64,000 nt of DNA from Deltaproteobacteria bacterium (GTDB lineage Bacteria; Myxococcota_A; Polyangia; Haliangiales; Haliangiaceae): positions 25,851 through 89,850 of the forward strand of contig JACCTC010000127.1 in the NCBI GenBank assembly GCA_013812655.1, in the 5' to 3' direction. This document shows positions 55,410-64,000 of the stretch, one piece after another. The notes beneath the pieces were generated by a model, which saw nothing but the letters and a program-made list of their open reading frames with translations, was not told where the DNA came from and ran no database searches. The position numbers were made by a program, and so were the translations under genes. The stretch's first letter is position 1, and each line of letters starts with the position of its first letter.

Positions 55410-55892
55410 GTGGTCGCGTTCACCGCCGTGATCGTCGTGCTGCTGCTCGCCGGTGACCCCGGCTGGACGCCGATCCTCGACAGCGCGAACCTCGCGTTTC
55501 ACGAGGCCGGCCACATGGTGTACGGCGTGTTCGGCGAGACCGCCGCGCTCTACGGCGGCTTGCTCGGGCAGCTCACGTTCCCGCTCGTCGTCATCGTCGT
55601 GTTCTTCATCCGGCGCGAGGCTCATGGCGTCGCGGTCGGCGTGATCTGGGCTGCCCAGAACCTCTTCTCGATCGGCCGCTACATGGCGGATGCGCGCGCA
55701 CAGGAGCTCCCGCTCGTGGGTGGCGGCGAGCACGACTTCGAGTACATCTTCACGCGCTGGGGCGTGCTGCACCGCGACCTCGAGATCGCCGGGACCACGC
55801 GGATGATCGGGTGGATCATCATCGGCGCCGCGCTCGGCTGGTTCGCCTGGCGATACCGGCAGTCGACGCTTCGTGCGACCGTTCAGCCATGA
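55410..55892 (+). CDS. Integral membrane protein with HEAGH motif
   Basis: 160 residues from GTG 55410, or 178 if translation begins at ATT 55356, which would add EPWKPVERHHLIG-type sequence. Three or four helices. The motif FHEAGHMVYG and a conserved GQLTFPLVVIVVFFIRR, then the acidic YIFTRWGVLHRDLEIAGTTR, match a widespread family of unknown function in proteobacteria. The HExxH-like site resembles M50 site-2 proteases but the second ligand set is unclear. Overlaps the SDR gene (ATGA). Confidence 0.75.
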   Translation: MVAFTAVIVVLLLAGDPGWTPILDSANLAFHEAGHMVYGVFGETAALYGGLLGQLTFPLVVIVVFFIRREAHGVAVGVIWAAQNLFSIGRYMADARAQELPLVGGGEHDFEYIFTRWGVLHRDLEIAGTTRMIGWIIIGAALGWFAWRYRQSTLRATVQP

Positions 55893-56584
55893 GAGCCGTC
55901 GTCACCGGAGCGAATCGCGGCATCGGGCTCGAGCTCGTCCGCCAGTTGCACGCACGTGGCGACACCGCCGAGGCCTGCGCGCGCGAACCCGAGTCCGCTG
56001 ACGCGCTACAGAAGCTCGCCGGTCATCGCGTCACGATCCATCGCCTGGACGTCACCGAGCCCGCGAGCGTGCGCGCGCTCGCCGCTGCGCTCGGCGACGC
56101 CGCGATCGACATCGTCTTCAACGTTGCGGGCGTCTACGGCGGCGCTCACCAGAGCCTGCGCCAGATGGCCGAAGATCTCGCGCTCGACGATGTCGCGCGG
56201 ACGTTCGATGTCAACGCGACGGGCGCACTGCGCGTGGCGCTCGCGCTGCTGCCGCACGTCCGTCGCGGCTCCGTGAAGAAGCTCGTCCACGTGACCTCGG
56301 GTATGGGATCGATCACCGACAACACGAGCGGCGGCTACTACGCGTACCGGATGTCGAAGGCCGCACTCAACATGATGTCGCGCTCCCTGGCGATCGACCT
56401 GCGCGGCGAGGGCATCGCGTCGTACGTGATCAACCCGGGCTGGGTCCAGACCGACATGGGTGGCCCGAGCGCGCCGACGCCGGTCACCGATTCGGTCTGC
56501 GCGATCCTGCGCGAGGTCGACGGCGCGACGCTGGCCGATTCCGGCGAGTTCTTGAACTGGACGGGCAAGCGTTACGCCTGGTGA
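55889..56584 (+). CDS. Short-chain dehydrogenase/reductase
   Basis: 231 residues. TGANRGIG (12-xGxxxGxG loop), DVTEPASV, NVAG, and the catalytic YAYRMSK (Tyr-x3-Lys) with Ser upstream (HVTSGMG) are intact. C-terminus has INPGWVQTDMGG. NAD(P)-dependent oxidoreductase, likely on small alcohols or carbonyls; substrate unknown. Overlaps the membrane-protein gene by 4 bp. Confidence 0.92.
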   Translation: MRAVVTGANRGIGLELVRQLHARGDTAEACAREPESADALQKLAGHRVTIHRLDVTEPASVRALAAALGDAAIDIVFNVAGVYGGAHQSLRQMAEDLALDDVARTFDVNATGALRVALALLPHVRRGSVKKLVHVTSGMGSITDNTSGGYYAYRMSKAALNMMSRSLAIDLRGEGIASYVINPGWVQTDMGGPSAPTPVTDSVCAILREVDGATLADSGEFLNWTGKRYAW

Positions 56585-56677
56585 GCGGCAGTACACCCCG
56601 CGCGAGCCAGGACTTGGGTCGTGCACACGGCAGAACCAAACGCCTTGTCGAGCGTTTGCAGGCGGCGGAGGTTCCCC

Positions 56678-58150
56678 GTGCGCCGAACGACCGCCCTGCT
56701 CCTGACGACGCTGACCACCCTCGCCGCCTGCAAGCGCGCGGATGACGCGCCGAAGCCGGCTCCGACGCCGGTGGTCGATACCGGGCCCGGCGTCGCGAAG
56801 CGGCCGCTCCCGAAGCCGGCCGAGCCGGCGCGGATGTACACGACGTACTTCTACACGGCCGCCGAGGCAGTCGTGCACGGCTACGAGGACGGCACGAAGG
56901 TCCGGATCGTCGCGCTCGGTGACGCGGCGTCCCAGCGCAAGGGCGGGACGATCTGGGAAGGTGTCGTCGGGACCGGCGAGACCAAGACGGTCCCGACGGG
57001 CGCCGGGGTGTTCGGCTTTCTGTCCGACAAGAAGGCCGCGATCCTTGCCGGAACGCCGTCGAGCTGCGCGGTCGTCGGCTACTTCGTGAAGGATCAGGAG
57101 GGTCGCTATCGCTCGAACCGGTTCTTCACGCAGCTGCCGTCGAGCGCCGCGCTCGGCAGCGAGCGGATGGTCGTGTGGGCCTACGAGCCCGCCGAGGTCA
57201 CGATCCGCAACCCGAAGACGCAGGAGGTGCTCGCGTCGAAGACGCTCGCGGCCGGCGGCCGCCTCGAGCTCGATCATGACGTGATCAAGAAGCTCGGCAA
57301 CCAGGTGCTCGAGATCGTCTCGAGCCAGAGCACCGTCGCCGTGCAGGTCTACTACGACCAGGGCTTCATCGTGCCGTCGAGCAACGGCCGCGGCGCCGGC
57401 AAGGACTTCTTGACGTTCGTCGGCGCGTTGACCGCCGGTTCGAATGACCTCGACGTGATCGCGCTCGATCAGGACGCGAAGGTCACGATCACCGACGTCG
57501 AGACCGGCAAGGCGCTGTTCACCGGTCCGGTGAAGGCGCGCGGCATCAAGACGCTGAGCCTCGCCAACCGCTACGTCCGCGTGCAGAGCGACAGCGATGT
57601 CCAGGTCGTGGTCGCCGCGTTCGAGACGCTCGGATCAGGCTACGCGGAGCATCACTTCGCGACCGGCCGCGAGGGCGGCGGCATCGACAACGACTTCTCG
57701 GTGACGACGTCGGGCGGGCTGTGGATGTTCTCGTACTTCGCGGACAACGCCGTCACCGTCACGAACATGGCGGGCGTCGAGATCTACAAGGGCACGTTGC
57801 AGACCGGCATGGGCCACGAGATCGCGCCCGGCGTCGGTCTGTTCCGCGTGCGCTCGAGCAAGGGCCTCTCGGTGATGGGCGGCGCGAGCTCGTGTGGCGC
57901 TGACTACTCGCCGGCTGCAGGCATGTTCGCCGTCGACGAGGCCATGCTGCAGGTGATCCAGCAGGTCACGCAGCGTCGCATCGAGGAGGCGAAGTCACGC
58001 GGCGTCGACCTCGAGCCCGCGGCGGCAGCGGCAGCGCCGATCTCGGCCGAGGAATGGGATCGCTACGGCACGCCCGCGAAGTCGAAGGGATACTCGAAGA
58101 TGAGCCTCGACGAGGCGAACCAGCGCGCGGCCACGCTCAAGGCGAAGTAG
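56678..58150 (+). CDS. IgGFc-binding-protein-like lipoprotein (second copy)
   Basis: 490 residues from GTG 56678; GGAGG lies upstream. Signal RRTTALLLTTLTTLAACKR (lipobox LAAC). The IgGFc-binding-like core (about 40-470) shares blocks with the protein at 19458-21197 but is shorter and lacks the Cys-rich N-terminus (YTTYFYTAAEAVVHGYEDGT; VQVYYDQGFIVPSSNGRGAG; FSVTTSGGLWMFSYFADNAV). The C-terminal 40 residues are helical and basic. Its end overlaps the RND-like gene on the opposite strand by 14 bp. Confidence 0.8.
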   Translation: MRRTTALLLTTLTTLAACKRADDAPKPAPTPVVDTGPGVAKRPLPKPAEPARMYTTYFYTAAEAVVHGYEDGTKVRIVALGDAASQRKGGTIWEGVVGTGETKTVPTGAGVFGFLSDKKAAILAGTPSSCAVVGYFVKDQEGRYRSNRFFTQLPSSAALGSERMVVWAYEPAEVTIRNPKTQEVLASKTLAAGGRLELDHDVIKKLGNQVLEIVSSQSTVAVQVYYDQGFIVPSSNGRGAGKDFLTFVGALTAGSNDLDVIALDQDAKVTITDVETGKALFTGPVKARGIKTLSLANRYVRVQSDSDVQVVVAAFETLGSGYAEHHFATGREGGGIDNDFSVTTSGGLWMFSYFADNAVTVTNMAGVEIYKGTLQTGMGHEIAPGVGLFRVRSSKGLSVMGGASSCGADYSPAAGMFAVDEAMLQVIQQVTQRRIEEAKSRGVDLEPAAAAAAPISAEEWDRYGTPAKSKGYSKMSLDEANQRAATLKAK

Positions 58151-59596
58151 TCGCGCGGTAGCCGACTGGCAGCGTCCCGGCGAGTGCGGCGAACCGCGTG
58201 CGGACCGCGGCGAGCGCGCTGCCGGTCGCATGCACCGACAGCGTGACGACGCGCTGGCGATCGCGACGCGTGATCGTCGGAGCTGCGGTGATCGTGACGG
58301 CGACCACCGAGGCGAGCGGGACGAGGCCGCCGTCGCGGGTGCGGACCTGGACGTCGGCGATGCGCGCGTCGAGTGCGGCAGCCTCCGGCGGTATGCGCAG
58401 CACGATCTCGCGATCACGGCCGTCGGCGCGAAGCTCGCCGAGGTGGGTGCCGGCGACGAGCACGCGCAGCGTGTCCGCGAGATCGCTGAACGCGACGCCG
58501 AGGGCGGCCGCGCGTGCACGATCGGGCACGATGATGCGCTCGGGCTGTGCGGGCGGAGGATCGCGGTAGACCGCGAGCGCACCGGCGCCCTGCAGCTCGG
58601 TCGTGAGGTTGTCGGCGATCCGTTCGAGCATCTCGAGGTCTGAACCGGCGATCACGATGACGAGCTGCGCGGGCGGTGTGGCCGCGGGCGGTGGCGGCGT
58701 GGTCTCGGCGAGTGTGATGCCGGAGGGGACGGCGCGGCGAAGCTCGGCGAGCTCCTGGCGGACGGCGGCCATCGCGGCCATCGCATCGGCGCGCGCCTGC
58801 AGCCGGATGCCGACGAGCGGGAACCCGCGATCGTCGGCGTCGTCGTCGACGGTATCCTCGATGCGGGCGAGGTCGAGCACGCGGATGTGCCCGCCGTCGT
58901 GCACGCGCACGACGAGGTTGCCCAGCGTCTCGACATCGGTGATCGAGCCGACGACGCGGATCGTGGCTCGCGCTCCGTCGATGCGCCCCGCGGGCACGTC
59001 ACTCGCCTGCTCGCGGATCGCAGTGGCAAGCTCGCCGAGCGTCACGCCCGCGGCGGCAAGCCGCGCGAGATCAGGGCGAACGCGATCACGCGACGCTGCG
59101 TGCCGTGCATCTCGAGCTGCGCGACGCCGGGCACGCGCTCGAGGCGAGGTCGCACGAGCTCGTCGGCGATCTCGGAGAGCAGCGCGCTCGGCTGCGATCC
59201 GCGTACCGCGATCCACAGCACGGGCGGCTGCGAAGCGCGCTGCACGATGGGCGGTGTCGACCCGGCGGGCAGCACGCGCTGCACGGTCACGAGCGCTTTC
59301 CGGACCTCGACGAGCGCGGCCTCGGAATCGCGCGCTGGCTCGAGCTCGACACCGATGGTCGCGCGAGCGCCTTCGATCCGCGACGTGATCGCGTGCACGC
59401 CGGTGAGCCGAGAGATCGCGTGCTCGACGGGAGCGACGAGCTCGCGCTCGATGGTCGCGACATCCGCACCGGGGAGCTCGAGCGTGATCGCGATCACCGC
59501 GCCGGCCGTGCGCGGCGGTGGCTTGCGGTCGGCGCAGCTCGCGAGCACGAGCACGATGGCCACCACGCGCAGCAGGGCCCGGGTCTGGAAGCTCAC
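58137..59596 (-). pseudogene. RND porter-domain lipoprotein without membrane segments, frameshifted
   Basis: Read from GTG 59596: lipoprotein signal (LLRVVAIVLVLASCADRK), then AcrB-like porter subdomains of both halves (PGADVATIERELVAPVEHAI ... ERVPGVAQLEMHGTQRRV; later PDRARAAALGVAFSDLADTL ... GLVPLASVVAVTI). The 12 transmembrane helices of RND pumps are absent. At about 59078-59084 one base is missing (GCGTTCGCC for an expected GCGGTTCGCC): before it the frame reads RRVIAFALI-stop, after it the +1 frame reads VRPDLARLAAAGVTLGEL. The two open frames together make one 486-codon gene. Either a pseudogene, a sequencing error, or programmed shift. Confidence 0.75.
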
Positions 59597-59600
59597 GCGG

Positions 59601-60482
59601 TCACTCGGTCGCCGCCGCTTCTGCTGCCTCGATGGCTGCCTCGCCGTCCCGAAACGTCGAATACCGCAGCTCGACACCGAGCTCGGCCTTCATGCGCGCG
59701 TTGCGGATGCGGCGGTTGCGATGGGAGAGCCGCGGACCGCCCGGATCGAACATCGGGCGCGACGGTGGCAGTGGCAGCTCCATCCGCTGGCAGAGCCACG
59801 TCGCGTACTCGAGCTGCGTCGTCGGCTCGTCGTCGGCGACCAGGTAGCGCGAGCCGCGCTCGGCGCGCTCCTCGGCGGCGGTCACGACGCGCACGACATC
59901 GTCGACGTGGATCCGCGAGATCGCGTGCTGACCTTCGTCGAGGAGCTTGTACTGACCCTTGCGAAGCCGCGCGCGCACACCGCGGCCTGGCCCGTAGACG
60001 GGCGCGAGCTGCAGGATCACCGTGCGCAGCCGTTCGAAGCTGCTGCTGGCGACGGTGTTCTGATCGGTGCGGATGTTGAGCATCGCGTGATCGTCATTCG
60101 ACAGCGGCGTATCCTCGTCGATCCATGCGTCGTCGTCGGGCTGCTCGCCGTAGAGGCCGCTCGAGCTGAAGTAGATGAAACACCCGGCGCCGGCCGCGTA
60201 GGATGCTTGCATCGCGGCCTGCATCGCCTGCCCCGGCGGCAGCGAGGTCACCGGCGGGATCGCGTAGATCACGGTCGCGCCGGGCAAGCTGGTGAGCGCC
60301 GGGCCGAGCTGCTTGGGCATCCCGGCATCGAGGTACTTGACCTGGGCGCCGAGCGCACCGAGCGGTGCGAGCCGGCCCGTGGACCGCGCGCAGACCCGGA
60401 CGACCCGACCTTCAGCGATCGCGGCCCGCGCGAGCTGGTCGCCGAGGTAGCCGCAGCCGAGGATCACGAGGGGCGTGTTCAC
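59601..60482 (-). CDS. NAD-dependent epimerase/dehydratase-family protein (extended SDR)
   Basis: 293 residues. NAD-binding GCGYLGDQLA at the N-terminus, GCFIYFSSSGLYGEQ (catalytic-type Tyr region), APVYGPGRGV, SRIHVDDVV. Resembles the YeeZ/complex-I-39-kDa-like extended SDRs. The RND-like gene starts 4 bp after its stop, so the two are probably in one transcript. The GTG start has CAGTAT six bases upstream. Substrate unknown. Confidence 0.88.
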   Translation of the reverse strand: MNTPLVILGCGYLGDQLARAAIAEGRVVRVCARSTGRLAPLGALGAQVKYLDAGMPKQLGPALTSLPGATVIYAIPPVTSLPPGQAMQAAMQASYAAGAGCFIYFSSSGLYGEQPDDDAWIDEDTPLSNDDHAMLNIRTDQNTVASSSFERLRTVILQLAPVYGPGRGVRARLRKGQYKLLDEGQHAISRIHVDDVVRVVTAAEERAERGSRYLVADDEPTTQLEYATWLCQRMELPLPPSRPMFDPGGPRLSHRNRRIRNARMKAELGVELRYSTFRDGEAAIEAAEAAATE

Positions 60483-60488
60483 GCCTGG

Positions 60489-60494
60489 ATACTG
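60489..60494 (-). promoter_or_regulatory. -10-like box CAGTAT before the epimerase operon
   Basis: CAGTAT on the minus strand ends 6 nt before GTG 60482; only A2 and T6 match. Confidence 0.35.
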
Positions 60495-60718
60495 TCACGA
60501 TCCGGGTCGCGATCCGGTTGGCCCCCGGCCGCGCCTGGGAGCGTGCGTTCCAGCTGCGCACGGGCGTGTGCAACACCCTGGACTCGCTGGCTTCTCGAGC
60601 GTCTGGCGACACGATCAGCCGTCCGGGCGCGTCATGGCCGACGCCGCGTGGAGATCCGTGGAATCGCTCGACGCGATCTCTCGATCAGGGGGGCACGACG
60701 CGTGCTTTCGCAGAGCCC

Positions 60719-61999
60719 GTGCTTCGCCAAACCTTCGCCGCCTCCCTCCTGATCGCGTTCACCGCCGGACCTGCCGCCGCGGACGTCGATCGCTGTGCCG
60801 GCGCGGACACCGAGCTGGCGTGGCGCGGTACGGACCTCGCCGAGATCGCCGGCGACACCGGGTGGTTCCCGGGAGGCTCGGTCGCCCAGCTCCGGCTGAC
60901 CGGCCGGGTCGTCGGCCACACTGCCGTCGACGCCGGGATGCGCACCACGTCGTGCTGGGACGAGACCATGCAGGCGAAGGTCACCGGCCGTCCCGGCACC
61001 GGCTACCTCGACGTCGCGTACGGCGCAGAGATCAAGCTGCGCGCGCGCATCCACACCTCGGTGCTCGGCAAATCGATCGACTGGGAAGGCAACATCCCGA
61101 TCCCGTACATCCCGAACGATCTGCTGCTCGCCGGCGAGACCGCCTTCAACCCCGCGATCGATCCGACCAAGATCGCGCGCGTCACCGATAGCGCGAGCGC
61201 GATCACGCTGCTCTCGACGGACGTGATCAGCAGCTTCATCTCGATCTCCGGAATCTCCGGCGGCCTCCGCGTCAGCGTCACGCCGGTGATGGCGACGTCG
61301 TATCGCACCCGCACCGCGACGATCGGCACGACCGTCGTCGACTCTTCGACCGACCTCGTCTCGATCACTCCGGGCGAGGGCGGCTTTGGCGCCACGCTCG
61401 ATCTGCCGGTCACGGCCCAGGGCCTGATTCGCTACGAGCCGACGCTGAAGTTCAACGCGAGCCTCGACGTCAAGATCTTCGGGATCCGCGTCGTCGACTG
61501 GCAGCTGTTCAGCATCCCGATGACCCTCCCCGCGCTCGAGCGCCCGATCAAGCTGACCGGCGAGATCACGCGCATCGGCCTGCCCGTGCTCGAAGGCCCC
61601 GGCGATGGCGCGCAGCTCGACTTCGCCAGTGGCACCACCCAGCAGCTGGCCCTCCGCAACGCTGGCGAGGCGCCACTCGCCGCGCAGGTCAAGAGCGCGC
61701 CTGCGGGCGTGGTCGTCACCGGCCTCGAGATCAGCGCCGGCGGTGAGGGACATCTCCGCGTGGTTGCCGCGGACGACAGCATCTTCGCGAATGGCCCGGT
61801 CTCGATCACGCTGTCGACCAACGACCCCGACCAGCCCACGCTGACCGTCCTGCTCGGCAAGGAAATCGGCGGGTCTGACGCGGGCGGCGACGATGTCGAG
61901 GAGCCCGGCCAGGCCGGTGGCTGCTCGTCGACCGCGCCGTCTGGCCTGGGCATGTGCTTCGGCCTCGCCCTCCTGCTCGTGCGCCGGCGTCGGCGGTAA
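60719..61999 (+). CDS. Exported protein with MYXO-CTERM-like C-terminal anchor
   Basis: 426 residues from GTG 60719; signal VLRQTFAASLLIAFTAGPAAA. The body is beta-rich (about 30-310), followed by an ASH/HYDIN-like Ig domain (QLDFASGTTQQLALRNAGEA; SITLSTNDPDQPTLTVLLGK). The C-terminus is Asp/Gly-rich, then GGCSSTAPSG, one hydrophobic helix (LGMCFGLALLLV) and RRRRR: the tripartite form of MYXO-CTERM sorting signals (Cys, helix, Arg cluster), which are processed for surface attachment. The start is uncertain; ATG 60365 would read into the divergent promoter. Confidence 0.75.
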   Translation: MLRQTFAASLLIAFTAGPAAADVDRCAGADTELAWRGTDLAEIAGDTGWFPGGSVAQLRLTGRVVGHTAVDAGMRTTSCWDETMQAKVTGRPGTGYLDVAYGAEIKLRARIHTSVLGKSIDWEGNIPIPYIPNDLLLAGETAFNPAIDPTKIARVTDSASAITLLSTDVISSFISISGISGGLRVSVTPVMATSYRTRTATIGTTVVDSSTDLVSITPGEGGFGATLDLPVTAQGLIRYEPTLKFNASLDVKIFGIRVVDWQLFSIPMTLPALERPIKLTGEITRIGLPVLEGPGDGAQLDFASGTTQQLALRNAGEAPLAAQVKSAPAGVVVTGLEISAGGEGHLRVVAADDSIFANGPVSITLSTNDPDQPTLTVLLGKEIGGSDAGGDDVEEPGQAGGCSSTAPSGLGMCFGLALLLVRRRRR

Positions 62000-63244
62000 T
62001 TGGCCGACGTCGACGGGGCATGCGAAGCTGCACCCTCGGTGGACCCACGACTCCAAGCGGCCATCGGCAATCCGAGGATCCAGAGCCAGGCTGGCGAGCT
62101 GGTCACCCTCGCCTTGCGCGCGCTCGACGACCTCAAGCAGCTCGACGAGAGCCTCTACGAGCGATTCGTAGCGAACCGGATCGCACCGCTGGCGCCTGCT
62201 GCCAGCAACGCTGGCCTGCGCAAGCTATGGGAGGGGACGTTCGGCGGCCTGATGGCCCTGCTCGCGTTTTGCCGCTCGATAGAGGGCAAGCGCAAGGACA
62301 GCGAGCCATCACCCGAGATGAGCTTCGAGTTCGGCGAGCTCGAGAGCGTCCCGCCAGTGGAGCGCGAGCCCGAGCTCGATCTGGGCTCGAGTGACATCGG
62401 CGACCTGCTCGAGGGCATCGACGAGCACCTCGGCGAGGACGACGCGCACCGCTGGAGCAAGGCGCTCGAGACCATCAGCTCGATCGAGTACGGTCTGCAG
62501 TCGCAGTATGCCGATGCAACCGCGCGGCTCAACGTCGCGCTCGCGGCTGGCGAGGTCAACCAGGTCCTCGGGCTCCTCGACGACACCCAGAGCTCGGCGA
62601 GCGAGGGCGTCCACGCGCTGGTGTCCGCCGTCTACGCGACGTTCCTGCCCGAAATCAACGTCGCCACCGTCGTGCCCGGTTACTTCACCGCGCTCGGGCG
62701 CGCGCTCGTCGTCCGGCGTGGGCTCGCGCAGCTCGCGACCACGCTAGGGCCCAACAACGACGTGCTGCAGAGCGACGACCGCGATCGCTACGAGCTCGTG
62801 CTCGGGACGATCCGCGACGTCATGCGAAACTTCGTTGCTTCCGTGGTGTGCCGCGCGATGCGTGCCGCCGACCGCTGGCAGATGGTCGTGTTCGAACGCG
62901 AGCTCTCCGAGCAGTCGACGAGCGCCGCGCGCCAGACCGCCGAGGGGCTCGTGAAGTATCTCGACTCGCTGCGCTCGATCAACCAGCGCGAGGTGCTCGT
63001 GCAGCACGATCAGCGCGCGCTCGACGAGATGCGCGAGGCAATCGCGAGTGCGCGACAGCTCGTCGATCTCAGCCCACGTACGGCGCACGAGATGATCGAT
63101 CGCGCGCAGCAATCCGCCCAGCGCCTGCGCGGCCGCGATCAATTGACCGATCGCCTGCTGATCCATCTCGAGCGCTATGCGTCGCTGATGCCGCCGGACG
63201 AGCTGCTCGCGCGCCTCGAAGAAGTCCTCACGTCGGCGAGCTGA
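62000..63244 (+). CDS. Hypothetical helical protein
   Basis: 414 residues from TTG 62000, immediately after the TAA of the CTERM gene. Almost entirely helical, with heptad-like runs (AGELVTLALRALDDLKQLDE; QREVLVQHDQRALDEMREAI) and an acidic linker (about 95-140). No membrane segment or known motif. Coupled to the CTERM gene by position; possibly a cytoplasmic scaffold. Function unknown. Confidence 0.65.
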   Translation: MADVDGACEAAPSVDPRLQAAIGNPRIQSQAGELVTLALRALDDLKQLDESLYERFVANRIAPLAPAASNAGLRKLWEGTFGGLMALLAFCRSIEGKRKDSEPSPEMSFEFGELESVPPVEREPELDLGSSDIGDLLEGIDEHLGEDDAHRWSKALETISSIEYGLQSQYADATARLNVALAAGEVNQVLGLLDDTQSSASEGVHALVSAVYATFLPEINVATVVPGYFTALGRALVVRRGLAQLATTLGPNNDVLQSDDRDRYELVLGTIRDVMRNFVASVVCRAMRAADRWQMVVFERELSEQSTSAARQTAEGLVKYLDSLRSINQREVLVQHDQRALDEMREAIASARQLVDLSPRTAHEMIDRAQQSAQRLRGRDQLTDRLLIHLERYASLMPPDELLARLEEVLTSAS

Positions 63245-63338
63245 TGAGGCGCTCGAAGCGGCCGTGTGCGCCGCGCCGCAGCTCGGTGGGTCCGTCGGTC
63301 GGCAGGCCCTGAGGACCTTGCAGCGTGAGCCGCGCAAG

Positions 63339-63362
63339 GTTGTCAAAGTTGACACCGTCCCC
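63339..63362. repeat. Single copy of the GGGGACGGTGTCAAC element (reverse orientation)
   Basis: GTTGTCAAAGTTGACACCG followed by TCCCC, the reverse complement of GGGGACGGTGTCAACTTTG-type sequence; the same 15-bp core is in the repeat inside the acyltransferase-like gene at 24536-24642. It lies in the 214-bp space before the last lipoprotein gene, which otherwise shows nothing recognisable. Confidence 0.65.
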
Positions 63363-63458
63363 AGGGCTGAACCGGCGTCGTTGTGACTGGCGGTTCACGC
63401 CGCGAGTCGTAAGCCCGCGCAGTCGCCGTGGTACGAGGCGTGCTTCAGGAGCGCGGAC

Positions 63459-64000
63459 ATGAGACGGCTGGTCACGCTTGGATTGATTCTCGGATGCGGC
63501 GGCAGCGCGCCGAAGAGTACGGCGCCCTATGGTCGCGCGTACGAGCTCGTGCCGACCGTGACGGCCGAGGCCTGGTATCGATCGCCGAGTTTGTGCGGCC
63601 AGGGTCCGTACGAGCTCGAGGTGCCGGTGGCGGGTGCGCGCTGGGGCGAGGAGCTCGAGCTGCGGGTGACGACGCCGCGCCCGGTGCAGCTGGTTGCCGT
63701 GGTGATCGCGGACGGCGAGGAGGTCGCGAAGCGCGATGCCGTGTTCGATCGGACCGGGCAGGTCGGCGGCCGACCCGCGAACGCGCGCTGTGTCGCGGCG
63801 ATCTCCGAGCGACTCGCGGCGAGCCGCGGTGGTGGCGGCGCGCCCGGCGTACCGGCGACCGCGGTGGTCGTGACGCCCCCGGCGGTGGTCCTGACGCCGC
63901 CGACCGAGATCGCGGTGACCGGGCAGCTCGAGATCGATGACACGCCGGTACCCGGTTCGGTGCAGATCGTCCGGTTCGGCTGGCGCGAGCATGGCCGGCG
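63459..64000 (+). CDS. Lipoprotein, partial (runs off the right edge)
   Basis: At least 180 residues, no stop before the window ends. CAGGAG lies 7 nt before ATG 63459, a conventional ribosome-binding site. Signal MRRLVTLGLILGCGGS (lipobox LILGC). The body is beta-rich (RYELVPTVTAEAW-type opening, VPVAGARWGEELELRVTTPR) and ends at the edge with DDTPVPGSVQIVRFGWREHG, a regulatory- or carbohydrate-binding-like fold. No function assigned. Confidence 0.65.
   Translation, partial: MRRLVTLGLILGCGGSAPKSTAPYGRAYELVPTVTAEAWYRSPSLCGQGPYELEVPVAGARWGEELELRVTTPRPVQLVAVVIADGEEVAKRDAVFDRTGQVGGRPANARCVAAISERLAASRGGGGAPGVPATAVVVTPPAVVLTPPTEIAVTGQLEIDDTPVPGSVQIVRFGWREHGR

Noticed and set aside
63228..63992. 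A 254-codon minus-strand frame at the right edge
   Set aside because: Antisense to the partial lipoprotein, which has a ribosome-binding site and lipobox.

Overview
The window reads as chromosomal DNA from a high-GC member of the Myxococcota/deltaproteobacteria, most like the Haliangium/Nannocystis side of that group (an inference from gene content; no 16S is present). The signs are: many small lipoproteins with short signal peptides, including the Cys-Asn-x-Val-x-Gly-Leu type; IgGFc-binding-like secreted proteins; Ser/Thr kinases; a DHCR24-like sterol-reductase homologue; a P450; FecR, carboxypeptidase-regulatory and MCE envelope proteins; and a MYXO-CTERM-like C-terminus. No rRNA, tRNA, CRISPR array, transposase, integrase or prophage was seen. 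Genes are densely packed with many 4-bp start/stop overlaps, and no gene-free stretch exceeds about 300 bp.

Layout. 1-4.8 kb: end of an acyl-CoA synthetase, a cytochrome-c-like lipoprotein, and an aldehyde:ferredoxin oxidoreductase with a MoaD-like sulfur carrier. 4.8-12 kb (minus strand): MCE protein, tandem paralogous lipoproteins, FecR protein and outer-membrane barrel. 12-16.6 kb: pyrB overlapping an ABC exporter pair, a divergent Ser/Thr kinase, and a PilZ protein. 16.6-25.3 kb: P450, two small envelope proteins, IgGFc-like protein with lipoprotein hydrolase, methyltransferase with an acyltransferase-like gene. 25.3-33.1 kb: pseudokinase, cystathionine beta-synthase, soluble histidine kinase, C-type lectin lipoprotein, full-length metH. 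33.1-39.2 kb is a scarred accessory stretch: 31-bp direct repeats, AAC(6')-like acetyltransferase, DUF1835-like gene, 5'-truncated metallophosphoesterase, paired lipoproteins, and two convergent genes whose 3' ends are lost at one junction. 39.2-50 kb: ATP-grasp enzyme, DHCR24-like oxidoreductase, lipoproteins, a second soluble histidine kinase, tRNA methyltransferase-like gene, a 24-aa membrane peptide, and a haem-oxygenase-like oxygenase overlapping an ATP-grasp ligase. 50-64 kb: spermidine-synthase-like protein, lipoproteins, an M23 peptidase with regulatory repeats, SDR, second IgGFc-like protein, a frameshifted RND porter-only lipoprotein, NAD-dependent epimerase, a CTERM-anchored protein, and a lipoprotein running off the end.

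The most pervasive signal is not a gene. At least 24 genes have a TA-N3-T-like hexamer ending 5-8 nt (most often 6) before the start codon, usually with no ribosome-binding site. This spacing puts the transcription start on or next to the first codon, so leaderless transcription looks common here. It was used to choose several GTG starts. The other main points are a DHCR24-like reductase, an oxygenase/ATP-grasp two-gene set, a transmembrane-less RND porter, a pseudokinase, a palindromic repeat carried in frame inside a gene, and a deletion scar with GCTG microhomology.
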